Part shown: one piece after another, positions 23,012 through 34,200 of the stretch | Layout of the letters: the number at the start of each line of letters is the position of its first letter | How positions within the stretch are numbered: position 1 is the first letter of the stretch | NCBI RefSeq assembly: GCF_028009165.1 | Contig: NW_026611614.1 | Span: 558,001 to 622,000, forward strand | Direction: 5' to 3' | Length of the DNA stretch: 64,000 nt | Origin: Akanthomyces muscarius | Taxonomy: Eukaryota; Ascomycota; Sordariomycetes; Hypocreales; Cordycipitaceae | The notes under the pieces: generated by a model | Told to the model about the DNA's origin: nothing | Seen by the model: the letters and a program-made list of their open reading frames with translations, nothing else | The model's database searches: none | Made by a program: the position numbers and the translations under genes

Positions 23012-24382
23012 CAGAGAAATAAGGATCCATGGACAATGGCTATGCCGACAAGGTGTCCTTCGTAATTAGCGGACTGGTGCATCGAAGAAGGGCGGCTGAT
23101 CTGCCAGGTCCCGAAGCAGTCAACCAGTTCAAGTCCGTAGCTGCATCACGACGATTGTCCTCTCGAGTGGTCGTATGGGCCTTGCCGTCGGAGTGTGTCG
23201 CCAGAAATTAAGGTCGCATCACGGAAGAGAGAGCCCGTTTGGAAGCATCCACAAGGAAAGAAAAAAAAAGAAGCCGAGTGGATCACGCAACCCACCTAGC
23301 CGCCACCACCACCACCACCACCACGGCACGGATCCTCCAAAGAAAGGAAAAAGAGCCTAGGAAGGGGCAGACAGTCTGTGTCCAGAGACTGGCGAAAACG
23401 CGTAGATCGATACGAGCGACTGCTGTGGGCTTCCAACGAAGGGTATCAACGCCATCAACCAGCCAGGATACCCTGACGTGCCTGACTGCTAGAAGAAGAT
23501 GAAAAAGTGAGTGACTCGCCTACTGAGCCACGCCTCCCTCCCCTGCGGCCCCCCTAATAAAGCTAACTTGGTAGGCACCTTGGTACTTGTGCGACAGCGA
23601 CAAATACAAGTTTATGTAAATTTATCCTCTGGGCACGATTTGGCCGGGACTACATTTTTTCTCACCATTTTGAAAAGGCGACAAATCGTCGCTCTTTGAT
23701 TAGATGAATTGCGCAAAAGACAACACTTGTCGGTTCCTCTCGGGATCATGTCAGATTACTGAGTAGAGACTCCTTACGATTACCCAAACCAGCACCGTGT
23801 CACTCAGGTCCAGTCAACCCCCCTCACGCGCGCCGGTGTACCAGTACCAGAGCCAGCAGGGCTTCAAGCAGGCTGGCTTCGACAAGGATTAATATTTAGC
23901 AAGGATTAATATTCATATCCTTGGCGGCAAATAGCAGTACTGACCTGCCAACTACCAAGGGCATTACCAGGAAAAAACTCGCCTTTGCCTTCGTACACAG
24001 TAAGAGCACCGAGTATATAATACTTCAACGTGGCCCATTCCTCGGACAACCTCGCAGGCAGGCACTTGCTCTAGAACACCCGTCGTTTCTTTTTTTTTCC
24101 TTTTCTATTACCGCCCAGAGTTTCATTTTGATCAACTGCAAGACTCTCTTTACCCTTCCTTTATCCTTGTCCCCGGTTTTAACCTTGCCTTCTCGATTTA
24201 CTCGTCACCCTCTTCCTTTGCTTCAAACGATTATCCGTCACAAAACAACCCTACACCCCCCTTCCCTGTTCGAGGTCTGCTTGTGCTTGCATTCTCGACT
24301 ACTGCTGTCATCAAATAAAATTACCTCCCCCTCCCCGCACCCCGCCTCCAAAGTCCTCCACCCCAACTCAGGCAACGATTCC
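23012..24382. other. Promoter and leader of the C2H2 gene; no gene seen
   Basis: It contains a (CCA)n/(CAC)n run at about 23302-23326 and, at 24013-24022, GTATATAATA as a likely TATA element about 360 bases before the ATG. From 24080 to 24380 the sequence is strongly pyrimidine-rich (long C/T blocks), typical of the transcribed leader of well-expressed fungal genes. Confidence 0.5.
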
Positions 24383-25089
24383 ATGGCTCAGACTCGCACC
24401 GACTATGACATGTTGCAACCGATGATGCCCAGCATCACCCCGGCTACTTCCTACAGGCGCAGAGACATCCTGCCTAGCGCTCCCGGCCGCCCCGCAGCTC
24501 TCGCCACTGGTGCTGCAAACAACACCTTCATCCCCACCAAGGATGCCGATGGCAAGTTCCCTTGCCCGCACTGCACCAAGACGTACCTGCAAACCAAGCA
24601 CTTGAAACGTCATCTCCTGCGTCGTAAGTCTCTTCCTGCCAGTACCAATACCATTCTACTCCCATCCCGGTACCATGCTTACTGGTTTGCGCAGACACTG
24701 GCGACCGCCCTTACATGTGTGTTCTCTGCCGCGACACTTTTTCTCGTAGTGATATCCTGAAGCGCCACTTTACAAAGTGCTCCATCCGGAGAGGAAACCC
24801 CACCGGAGCTTCCCATCTTTCTCACCCTCAGGCGTACGTCAAGAAGAATGCGCAGGCCCACAATGCTCAAAGCATGCCTAATAACAGCAACATGAGCTTC
24901 CACAATGATATGCCCAGTGGCGGCATGCAGCACCTCTTTGGCATGTTTCAGGTCCCAATGGACATGGACTGCATGTCTGGCGCGACCGACGTCAACTCTA
25001 CTGACAGACAAAACATGCACGACAATGAAAGCTTCTCCGATATGCTCAAAAATAACAACTCTGTCCAGTTCAGCTTCGACTGGGCATAG
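24383..25089 (+). CDS. C2H2 zinc-finger transcription factor (short form)
   Basis: Two exons, 24383-24623 and 24695-25089, with a 71-nt GTAAGT...GCGCAG intron (24624-24694) placed inside the finger linker; 211 residues. Splicing joins finger 1 (FPCPHCTKTYLQTKHLKRHLLRH) through the TGDRPY linker to finger 2 (YMCVLCRDTFSRSDILKRHFTKC, the fourth ligand being C). Then comes the conserved basic segment SIRRGNPTGASHLSHPQA. This finger pair plus the RRGNPTGASHLSHPQA tail marks a family of Sordariomycete regulators whose usual members are several hundred residues longer. Here only about 80 residues of Asn/Met-rich sequence follow. The ATG at 24383 was chosen because the frame upstream is C/T-rich leader without conservation. 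Nuclear, DNA-binding; target unknown. Confidence 0.82.
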
Positions 25090-27307
25090 GCAACCCCTCT
25101 GTCGGTGCTTGTGCGTAGGATATTGTACAATACAACGTTACCCCTTGTTTTATTGTTGCGGTGTTTGTACAATTGGTCAACCAAAGTTCCGCTCTGTCCG
25201 CTTTTGTTTATGGAGGACCAGCGGCCACGCACAATTACAGTACATCACGGCTTTGCCATTATTGGTCTGAATAAACTATGGGGGAAAAGTTGATGGGCTG
25301 TTAATTGCAGAGATTTTCTACTACCATGATTGACATCTTGTATACCACTTGTCGACATCGATAACGGTTTGAAGCCACCGCACCATCGATGTAGCAAGCT
25401 TTCCTAATAGCTCGTCTTTGATCTCCTCTCACGCCTCCGCCGCTGCTCTGATTAATCTCTCCGTACACTCAATTCTCAAAAGATCTCTGCTAGTACAGGT
25501 TTCTCTTTAGATCAGCCCCCCAACCAGTTTCTGTAGGTTTTCGATCAGGTTCGTCCGGCGAGTGCGGCGGGGTGTTGCGTTTTCTTTTGCGAGGTAATAA
25601 TAACCAGTTTCTGTATTTCTAATTTCGTCCGCCTTCCACAGGCAATCCAGCTCAAAACATTGAAAAAAATATGGATTGGCTTATTTCAGGGCTGGAACTA
25701 CTTTGCTTTTTCTTTTGTTATCCTGTGTATGCAACGTTAGATTGTTAGAATATGGCGCGTTGTACAGGTGAGGCAGAAAAGGCACGGTCTTTTATGGAGG
25801 GCACTTGGTTTGGCTGAGTGTACCTCCAGTAGTACTGGCCAGGCTCGACGGCCACGAGCGGTCACAGAGTCGATGGTGTCAGTGAAAGTGGCCTTGCCTC
25901 GACCACTAGCCCACCTACAAGGCAATCAGCGCAGACAATTCCTTTGGAATGGTTTAGTCTTCGCTGACATCAGGTGAAGGCAGCTACCAGCAAGGTTGCT
26001 CGTGAATCACTCGAAGGTCGTAACTCGAAACGGCTATTGTGGCAGGGCCTCTCGCCAAGTGATGCCCTTTAGAAGCGGGCAGCAGCGCTGGTCTGAGCGT
26101 GCGACTGTAGGTTGATATTACGGCGATGAACCCTAAGAGATTGAGATGATGAACAGTGCAGAATGCGTTTGACGAACCGAGGCCAGGTAGGAGGCCAATT
26201 TATGCAATCTGATGCCTATACCGTGCTGCAAAATGACAAGGTTGAACCTCAAGCGAATATCGTCAGAGATAACTTGGCACTCACATGCCGCGCCGATCTG
26301 GCCAGCCTGACACACTCAAAAACTCGGTATGTATCGCCCCCACACATCAAATATCGGGCTGCTCACGACGTGCAGTCCTGAAGCTGCGGATCTAGGTGGC
26401 GCCACGATCAATCTCAAGAGAGTTCCATCCGTGCATTTCCCAAAACCATCAACGTGGCGAGCCACACCTCAGCCACCTATGCCGCCAAATTGACCATAGG
26501 TGGAGGGGAAATGCCCATCATAAGCAATTACATCAATTATGACGGGGGCTCTGTTTCGGATGCCTTGGCTGGAGGAAGTCTGTCAAAACAAGCATGGGAC
26601 TACTAGGGAGCCATGAAGCGGGATGGACTGTGTTTGCCGGCGAAGAATGGGCAGGTGTCGACAGTGAGGCCAGATGAACAGGGGCATCGGAGTTCCTGGT
26701 ACCAGTATCACAATACATCTTGAGTTTGAAACAGGGGCTTGAATTTGAGGTGCCTGGCAAGGGTTTCCCGCGCTTTTTGCGAGGGAGAAGGGGCGGGAGA
26801 CAACTCCACCAGAGCCGAAGTACCTCAACACACACTCCGAGCCGTCTGTGCAATGCGCACCAGGCAGCAAGCAACAAGGTCCAGGAGATGGGTCGTGCAC
26901 TCGCTGGAGATGATGCATGGCACCGAACGGTCAAGTGATTATCATATCATGTCAACTATGAAGTCCAGTTTAATGGTTTTCACTAGTTCGCATCTCGTTG
27001 CCGCAAGAGAATACACCTCACACCCTGATGTGAAGCGCGAGGCCTATGGTATTAAAACAGCAGTGGAAACCACTCGACCTCTCGGCCAGGTATTTCCCAC
27101 TACAGCAGCCTATCTAGGCCTTGTGGCAAACCTCACGTTTGCGGATGTACCAGACATTTCCAGGTCGCATATGTAATACGAATGGTTTGATCTTAGTGTA
27201 TCAGTAAAGTGGCTTGGACCGCACATCAAGGTCATGATGATGATTAAAGCCCTCCCTGAGCATTGTTGACGCACGTTGCTTTGTGATTGCTAATATCCGC
27301 CATCCAA
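25090..27307. other. No supported gene
   Basis: 3' flank of the C2H2 gene, then overlapping short frames on both strands (for example 26533-26934 minus, 26739-27176 plus) with no recognisable domain. Confidence 0.4.
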
Positions 27308-27337
27308 TACCAAAACCCGAAATGGGTGTCGCGGGTG
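27308..27337 (+). repeat. Third, partial copy of the family-2 TIR
   Basis: TACC, then AAAACCCGAAATGGGTGTCG and CGGGTG: the same sequence as the 27451 arm with a 2-base gap and few changes, in the same orientation and also starting at TA. It may be the end of an older insertion or an outer boundary of the same element. Confidence 0.7.
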
Positions 27338-27450
27338 AACACCTACATAACAAATTTAGTGGGGAGCAGCCAAAAATAGCTTGTACCTGCTAAGTACCTT
27401 ATTGTCCACTCTTAACAGGACTCAACGGCTAGTTGCCGCTTGATGCTCTA

Positions 27451-27488
27451 CCGTAAAAATCGAAAAGGGTGTCGCGGGTGCATTTAGT
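27451..27488 (+). repeat. Left TIR arm, family 2
   Basis: 38 bp, TA-flanked, inverted match to 32259-32296 with two mismatches. Confidence 0.9.
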
Positions 27489-27682
27489 ACCAACACTTGG
27501 TTTACTGAGCGGGAAAATCATAATCCGGCCGATGGGAAGGACGGGATCAAGTTCAGCCCTTCAAGAGCGGGGATGAACGCCCGACTGCAGCCTGGCCTAA
27601 GCAGTGGCAAGTTGGTTGTGCGCAGGCAGACGACACACATCAGCGCAAAGTCTACGACGATACAGCTACGATAGCAACCGGT

Positions 27683-30600
27683 ATGGCTTCATCGAGAGTC
27701 TCGCGCTTGGTCGATAAGATGACGCTGGCACTATCCCGAGAGCCGCGCACGCTAAGTCAGACAGTGGAGCATCCGCAAGGCTTGGAAGTTGTCTTCGAGG
27801 GGCGCGATCCGATCGTCGAGTACGTCTTTTCTGCATTCCTGCTTATTCTTCTCTCACAACAGCAGCGTCGTCGCACTGCATGGCCTCAATGGCCACCGGG
27901 AGAAGACATGGACAGCGGAGAACGGCACTAACTGGCTACGACACCTCCTTCCCGATAACCTCCCACGAGCCCGCATCCTCTGCTGGGGCTATGACGCGAA
28001 CACGCATGCCACTGATCGAGTGAGCTGGCAACATCTTTACGACCACGCAAGAACCCTGGTTTCCGACTTATGCAGGAAGCGAAAAATGACGGATGCGAGT
28101 GCGCACTATCTGCCACCTTGCACTGATGCTGACAGGCTATTAGTCCACCAACCGACCGATCATCTTCGTCGCTCATAGCCTCGGAGGGCTCGTCCTCAAA
28201 AGTGTAGGTCGACTTGCTTAACTCTATATCCGGATCGTTGGCTGACTGGCACTCTTAGGCGCTAATCCACTCCGACGCTGCTCGGCAGGGCGCCTTAGCC
28301 GAACACCGATCGATCAAACTGTCAACATATGGAATTCTGTTTATGGGAACTCCTCATCAAGGCGGCAACGGCGTGCAGCTGGGGCGAGTTCTGGCTAATG
28401 TGGCATCCCTTGTGATAGCAGCTGACGAGCGGCTTCTGAAGCACCTCGAGCGGGATTCGGAGTGGTTGCAGCAACAGCTAGGACAATACGCCCCGATCAG
28501 CAATGAATTTATAACAAAGTTCGCCTATGAGGAATACGCGACACTAACCGTCTTAGGGCGCAGCATCATGGTTTGTATTTCCTCCCGCTGCCCTTGATAC
28601 ATGGTACTGAGGCATCATCAGGTTGTTCCAAGAGCATCGGCCGTCGTACCAGGACACGCAGACGCCGAGCCGATTGTCATCCACGCAAATCATACCTCTA
28701 TGGTACGCTACCCGTCGAGACAGGATACCGGGTACGTGACGGTGTCGGAACATCTACAGATCATGGCTTTGAGCGCCACAGATAGTGTGCAACAGCGTTG
28801 GGCGAGGGAAAGGAGGGCAGACGATGGTAGGACAGCCTAGGCATGTATGTCGTGATGTTGAGTTGACGTTGTGTATAGCACGAGGCAATGTTGACCGATT
28901 CTCCCTCCCTCTTAGCCAGCCAGGTGCCGTTCAGACAACTCACTTTGTCGCTCGAGAAGAAGAGCTTGCATGGATACATCAAAAGCTCGAGAGAGGAGCT
29001 GAGCGCTCCACTGTTGTGGTCCACGGCTTGGGCGGCATGGGCAAGACGCAGCTCGCAATCGCATACATGAAGCGACACCGAAACGACTATTCCGCATCGA
29101 TCTGGCTGAATGCTAGAGATAAAACGTCACTGAACCAGAGTTTCCGAATTGCAGCTATAAAAATCATCCGGGAGCACCCCGGCCTGACATATATGCAAGC
29201 TGCGGTGTCAGACAATGACGGCGACGCATCGTTAGCTGTCAGGAGATGGCTAGATGAATCAAGAAATAACCGATGGCTGTTAATCTACGACAACTACGAC
29301 CACCCCAAGATGGAAGGCGATACGGGGGTAGGGCCAGTTGGAAAAGCTGGCAGCCTAGATGGCTGTAATGAGACGGATCAATCAACGCTAGAGGGTTACG
29401 ATATTCGCCAACACCTTCCAGATACAGATCATGGAGCGATCATTGTGACGACGCGATCATCAACAGTCCAGATTGGGGAGCTACTGCGATTGCAGAAGTT
29501 GCGCAAGGTAGAGGACAGTCTCCGCATTCTAGAGTCGACATCAGGTCGGAGAGGAACTCGAGACGGTGCGCGATGCCCCTAACCCCGGAAATAAAGGGCC
29601 AGACAATTTCTAATATATGATAGATGCTTCCGCGATGGCTCTTGCCTGCAAACTCGACGGTCTACCGCTCGCCCTGTCAACAGCTGGTGCATATCTCGCA
29701 CAGGTCTCGACATCATGGCGACAATACTTGCAAGACTATGAGAGCACGTGGGGCCAGTTGCAGAAACTGAGCCCCCAACTCTTGACGTATGAAAATCGTG
29801 CTATGTACTCCACGTGGAACATATCATATGCGAGCATTCGCCGGCGGAACAAATCAGCGGCAATGCTGCTGCGACTATGGGCTTTTTTTGGCAACGAAGA
29901 CTTGTGGTACGAATTAGTACGGCAAGGAGGAACAGACGGTGGACCGAAGTGGCTCCAAGATCTTACGGAGACCCGGCTTGCGTTCGACCATGGTATGCGA
30001 GTGCTCTGCAGTCACGGACTGGTGGAAGCGCATTGGGCAGGCATAGAAAACGGGTCTGAGTCAAGTGGCTACAGCGTGCATGGCTGTGTGCACTCGTGGA
30101 TGGTCCACGTACTGAACAGTCCGAATGAACAAGACCTAGCAGCACTGGCAATGAAATGTACCAGTCTGCATATCCCAGGAGAGGAGGTCCCGGAGTACTG
30201 GTTGATTCAGCGCCGACTTTTGCTTCATGCTGATCGATGCTGGCAATTGTTGAATGAGATTGCTAGCGATGAAGTCAGTGTCAAGATATCAGCAACTCTT
30301 GGAAACCTCTATGTGACGCAAAGGCGGCTCAAGGAGGCCGAGGCGATGTATGAGCGGGCGCTGCAAGGCAAAGAGAAGGCATGGGGACCAGAGCATACGT
30401 CGACGCTCGACACTGTCAACAATCTCGGCGTCCTCTATGCGGACCAAGGGCGGCTCCAGGAGGCCGAGGCGATGTATAAGCGGGCGCTACAAGGCTATGA
30501 GAAGGCATGGGGACCAGAGCACACGTCGACACTCGACACTGTTAACAATCTCGGCAACCTTTTTCAAAACCAAGGGCGGCTCCAGGAGGCCGAGGCGATG

Positions 30601-31662
30601 TATGAGCGGGCGCTGCAAGGCAAAGAGAAGGCATGTGGACCAGAGCACACGTCAACGCTTAACACTGTCAACAATCTCGGCGTCCTCTATATGGACCGAG
30701 GGCGGCTCAAGGAGGCCGAGGCGATGTATGAGCGGGCGCTGCAAGGCAAAGAGAAGGCATGGGGACCAGAGCACACGTCGACGCTGTCCACTGTCAACAA
30801 TCTCGGCAACCTCTATAAGGACCAACGGCGGCTCCAGGAGGCCGAGGCGATGTATAAGCGGGCGCTGCAAGGCTATGAGAAGGCATGGGGACCAGAGCAC
30901 ACGTCGACGCTCGACACTGTCAACAATCTCGGCGTCCTCTATGCGGATCAAGGGCGGCTCCAGGAGGCCGAGGCGATGTATGAGCGGGCGCTGCAAGGCA
31001 AAGAGGAGGCATGGGGACCAGAGCACACGTCGACGCTCTCCACTGTCAACAATCTCGGCAACCTCTATGCGGACCGAGGTCGACTTAAGGATGCCGAGGC
31101 GATGTATGAGCGGGCGCAGCAAGGCTATGAGAAGGCATGGGGACCAGAGCACACGTCGACGCTCGACACTGTCAACAATCTCGGCAACCTCTATGCGGAC
31201 CAAGGGTGGCTCCAGGAGGCCGAGGCGATGTATGAGCGGGCGCTGCAAGGCTATGAGAAGGCATGGGGACCAGAGCACACGTCGACGCTCGACACTGTCA
31301 ACAATCTCGGCAACCTCTATAAGGACCAAGGGCGGCTCCAGGAGGCCGAGGCGATGTATGAGCGGGCGCTGCAAGGCAAAGAGAAGGCATGGGGACCAGA
31401 GCACACGTCGACGCTCGACACTGTTAACAATCTCGGCAACCTCTATAAGGACCAAGGGCGGCTCCAGGAGGCCGAGGCGATGTATGAGCGGGCGCTGCAA
31501 GGCAAAGAGAAGGCATGGGGACCAGAGCACACGTCGACGCTCGACACTGTCAACAATCTCGGCAACCTTTTTCAAAACCAAGGGCGGCTCCAGGAGGCCG
31601 AGGCGATGTATGAGCGGGCTCTGCAAGGCAAAGAGAAGGCATGGGGACCAGGGTCAGCATGA
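27683..31662 (+). CDS. NLR: lipase-like (SesB-type) + NB-ARC + TPR array
   Basis: Exons by eye: 27683-27819; about 27866-28103; about 28142-28203; 28259-28570; 28622-28826; 28885-29565; 29624-31662. The N-terminal alpha/beta-hydrolase domain has VVALHGLNGHREKTWT and the nucleophile elbow AHSLGG (28171-28188), then GTPHQGG. This is the lipase-like domain of SesB-type genes that serve as execution domains in fungal incompatibility. NB-ARC follows: P-loop GLGGMGKTQLA (about 29026-29058), Walker B WLLIYDNYDHP, IIVTTRSS, and GLPLALSTAGAYL after the last intron. The C-terminus is ten 42-residue TPR units. All introns keep frame except the second (28103-28142), where no canonical GT-AG pair joins KRKMTDA to NRPIIFVAHSLGG in frame; this is either an unusual splice or a 1-nt lesion. 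The frame ends early, inside an 11th TPR unit. Confidence 0.85.
30337..31650 (+). repeat. Ten near-identical 126-bp TPR units
   Basis: Each 42-residue unit has the form AEAMYERALQGKEKAWGPEH then TSTLDTVNNLGNLYKDQGRLQE. Variation is confined to a few positions (GK/GY; NLYKDQ, VLYADQ, NLFQNQ; D/S/N after TL). Such uniformity implies recent duplication or continuing homogenisation by unequal crossing-over. It is the ligand-sensing part of the receptor, and copy number is expected to differ between isolates. Confidence 0.93.
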
Positions 31663-31844
31663 TGACATATGTCCCCTTCTTGAACGCCGTCACGAACCTA
31701 GGGGCTCTCTGCGCCGAGTCGGGACAGGAGATGCGAGCGAAGGAATGATGCACAGTAGCTCTTATAGGCATTCGAGAGGTCTTTGGTGATAGTAGTGACC
31801 GTGTTCGAAAGCTTGAACATAATCTGGCTAGTCTCCCCCACTGA
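31651..31844 (+). pseudogene. Out-of-frame C-terminal cap of the NLR
   Basis: After the 11th, partial TPR unit (...AWGPG) the normal end of the receptor continues in a different frame: MMTYVPFLNAVTNLGALCAE, SGQEMRAKE, then a TGA, then VALIGIREVFGDSSDRVRKL and NLASLPH followed by TGA. This is a recognisable last TPR plus capping helix. At least one frameshift and one stop separate it from the open frame, so the present receptor ends without its cap. A 49-nt GTCAGC...CCTAG segment could be an intron, but it would remove conserved sequence. Confidence 0.6.
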
Positions 31845-32258
31845 AAGCTCTGATGTTATGTAGTATATTTGATATAAATACCTTGCTCTGAGCGAATGCT
31901 TCGTTTAAGTGCCTTGGTCATGTTGACTCGTTGATTAATGTACTATGAATCGACCTGCGCTGTGGAATGTAAATTCTATGCACTAAAATCTGCTTCCCAT
32001 AAATTAGGCTGTGGTAACTTGAGCGTCCGTAATTGGTGTCGTGATATGGTGTATCTTCGAAATATCGAATTACTCGCTTATAAAAACCTGTCTTTTCGAC
32101 TTTTTTTTTTTTCAGTATGTTGACGCGATCGTAGAAGCGAGGTTTAACTAACTGTTAGTGTCTGTTAGTGCAGTCATGGTGTCGGTACAAAAGGGGTTCT
32201 GGGCATTCACGGCGGCCAAAAATAGCGGCTGCCCTTCCCCACCCCACTACTAAGACTC

Positions 32259-32296
32259 ACTAAATGCACCCGCGACACCCGTTTCGGTTTTTACGG
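32259..32296 (-). repeat. Right TIR arm, family 2
   Basis: Inverted match to 27451-27488, TA on the outside (32297-32298). Confidence 0.9.
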
Positions 32297-32298
32297 TA

Positions 32299-33441
32299 CG
32301 TAACAAATAGCTAGGTAGATGATAGTAAGACAAATACAAGCAATAGCGTAACATTATGTGCCGTTTTGTGCTGCATTCAGGTCTTGAGTACATCGATAGA
32401 ATGCATAGGATGCATAAGTATGGTCCGTCTTGAATTAGACTTCGGATAATTTCGGCGAAAACATTGGTCTGAGCTATTTTTAGGCCGGGCCAGCGACAGG
32501 TATATTACAATCGCCCTGCGACCTAATACTTCACATCAAGAGTAGATGCCTGGTAGATCTTGGAAACGAAGACGCCGGTTTGTTCCGGCGCTCGCAACTA
32601 TTGTAGAGACTCTTGAGGGTCACCCCGCTGATAGGGAGAAGCCATTTCTTGGCCGGGCAAGGATCTTTACCATGGTTCGCTGCAAAGCTGTCAAGATTGA
32701 CATCAAAGGTTCTACGGACAAGATCCACCCAGTGCAGGCGAGAGGGTTCGGCAGAAGGCTCAGGAAGTCTCCATCTCGTCGCCAAATGCCTACTGTGCTC
32801 GGCCTGGTTCGAGGCGATACACACCCCAATGCGGCGAGAAATCCAGGGTTCAGACGGCTACCAATCGCCATTCTCAAAGCTGGTTTCAAGCATAGGCAGC
32901 AAGGGAGATATCACGGTCAAATCCTTCCTTAATCCTCTTAGATGGGCAGAGAGGCGCCCCAGAGCGGCCATTGCAAGGATGGTACGAAATAGCAACGACA
33001 TGTGATTTATGCACTTGCTTCTCAGTAGCAGCTACTAGAATACCGACATACTTTATGCACATACTTTCTGCACTAATATGTATTATACTGGCATGTCGGT
33101 ACATGGATTTATTAGCGGCAAAGGCCTGCTCGGCTTCGCTCCGCTCGACGTTGTTCGCATGGGTAGGAGTAGCTTTAATGTGAAATTGAATCTTTGTATC
33201 AGCCCTGAGCAGTTTGAATAGTTAACAAGTGCCGATTATAAGTGCAAATCCTGATGAATGATGCGTAGCCCTGTGGACTAGCAGTCTCACCACTGCTAGC
33301 TGACAGCCAAATCGGGGGAAGGAAGCAGAAGCCAATTTGCACACAACAGGTATCGACTAATATTGATAGGAGAAAAAAGACATGTTTCTTGGAAAGCTGT
33401 GTAGAAAGCTTCGCGTCTTTTATTTGTATTTTTTGCAGCGA
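32299..33441. other. No supported gene
   Basis: Overlapping frames of about 90-130 codons on both strands between 32531 and 33005; none shows a domain. Possibly decayed coding sequence. Confidence 0.35.
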
Positions 33442-34200
33442 CTAATAATCCCGTGCAGACTCGCAATCTGGCCAAATCCTGGCTGTAGAGCTAGGGAGTA
33501 AGATCTGGCTTCCTGAAATGCCAGCATACTCGATAAAGTCTTTGAAAGCCATGCGAATCAAGTTATCTGCAGTAGTGTGAGATATAAAGCGGCCTTTGAA
33601 ATAACCCTCCAGCTTGAAGTTGTCTAGAATTGACAACACATGTTCTGTCTCTGGCGGACAGCGGGCAAAACGAAAGTCAACCACACATAATTGTGAGTTG
33701 TAAGCAACCATAGCCCTCTTTTCTAGCTCATATCCGAAAAGAGCAGAAAAGAGAGCCGGAAAACTGCTCGCATCAATAAACCGTCGCTCACCCGTAATCA
33801 ACAGTATCCTTGTCCCGCAGCCGCAAGTTGAGGCCACTTTTTTCTGGAAAGGCATGCCATGTAATAAACCGAGTTCTCCTCCACTTATCTTCCCCGGATC
33901 GAATTGGTAGTTGCGGCAGTCTGTTGGTGCATGAGTCTCCTTACGGATAAAGCCACCGGCAGGAACACCTGTACGGGTCCATACATCCCATAAGATTCGG
34001 GCAGCCGTGGTTTGTAACTGATTTTCCAGGGATAACGCGAGCTTTGTCGGATGTATGGTGGCTGAAGACGCGTCTCGCCCGGTTTGCTCGCCAGGGGCCT
34101 TGCCAGGTTGGAGAGCAATCTTCCCTCCGGTAGCGGTTTGGATGGCACAGTCCAGATACGGCCATTTCCATATCGCTGGGTTATCTGTTGGGAAAGGCAT
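33442..34200 (-). CDS. Hypothetical protein, 252 residues
   Basis: Single uninterrupted frame from ATG at 34200. No signal peptide or membrane helix. The second half is the more ordered-looking part: a Cys cluster (STCGCGTRILLITGERRFID), then RFARCPPETEHVLSILDNFK and a hydrophobic/aromatic region. No family recognised. Balanced amino-acid use and length over 250 codons without a competing frame of the same size make it a probable real, lineage-specific gene in the accessory region. Confidence 0.5.
   Translation of the reverse strand: MPFPTDNPAIWKWPYLDCAIQTATGGKIALQPGKAPGEQTGRDASSATIHPTKLALSLENQLQTTAARILWDVWTRTGVPAGGFIRKETHAPTDCRNYQFDPGKISGGELGLLHGMPFQKKVASTCGCGTRILLITGERRFIDASSFPALFSALFGYELEKRAMVAYNSQLCVVDFRFARCPPETEHVLSILDNFKLEGYFKGRFISHTTADNLIRMAFKDFIEYAGISGSQILLPSSTARIWPDCESARDY

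Larger units (their letters stand above)
27451..32296. mobile_element. TIR-bounded interval carrying an NLR gene, family 2
   Basis: The arms 27451-27488 and 32259-32296 are 38 bp each and differ at only two positions when inverted; they start CCGTAAAAA and contain GGGTGTCGCGGGTGCATTTA. Both are flanked by TA on the outside (27449-27450 and 32297-32298). The 4.85-kb interval contains a single recognisable gene, the lipase-like/NB-ARC/TPR NLR (27683-31662), with about 200 bases of 5' and 415 bases of 3' flank. No transposase is present. This is the structure expected of a non-autonomous Tc1/mariner-like element that carries a receptor gene, or of two solo copies of a small element that happen to flank it. 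Confidence 0.55.

Noticed and set aside
23921..24382. N-terminal extension of the C2H2 protein in the same frame
   Set aside because: The sequence is pyrimidine-rich leader, downstream of a TATA element, and translates to low-complexity hydrophobic/Ser/Pro sequence; the family start is at 24383.
30337..31650. Regular direct repeats resembling a CRISPR array
   Set aside because: The repeats have no unique spacers, are 126 bp long and encode TPR units of a eukaryotic protein.
30350..31789. Long Arg-rich frame on the plus strand and a 324-codon frame on the minus strand inside the TPR array
   Set aside because: Both are shadows of the 126-bp repeat: a period divisible by three keeps all frames open, and their products are low-complexity repeats without homology.
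32531..33005. Overlapping frames on both strands after the NLR element
   Set aside because: Similar lengths on both strands, no domain, signal peptide or splice logic; looks like non-coding or eroded sequence.
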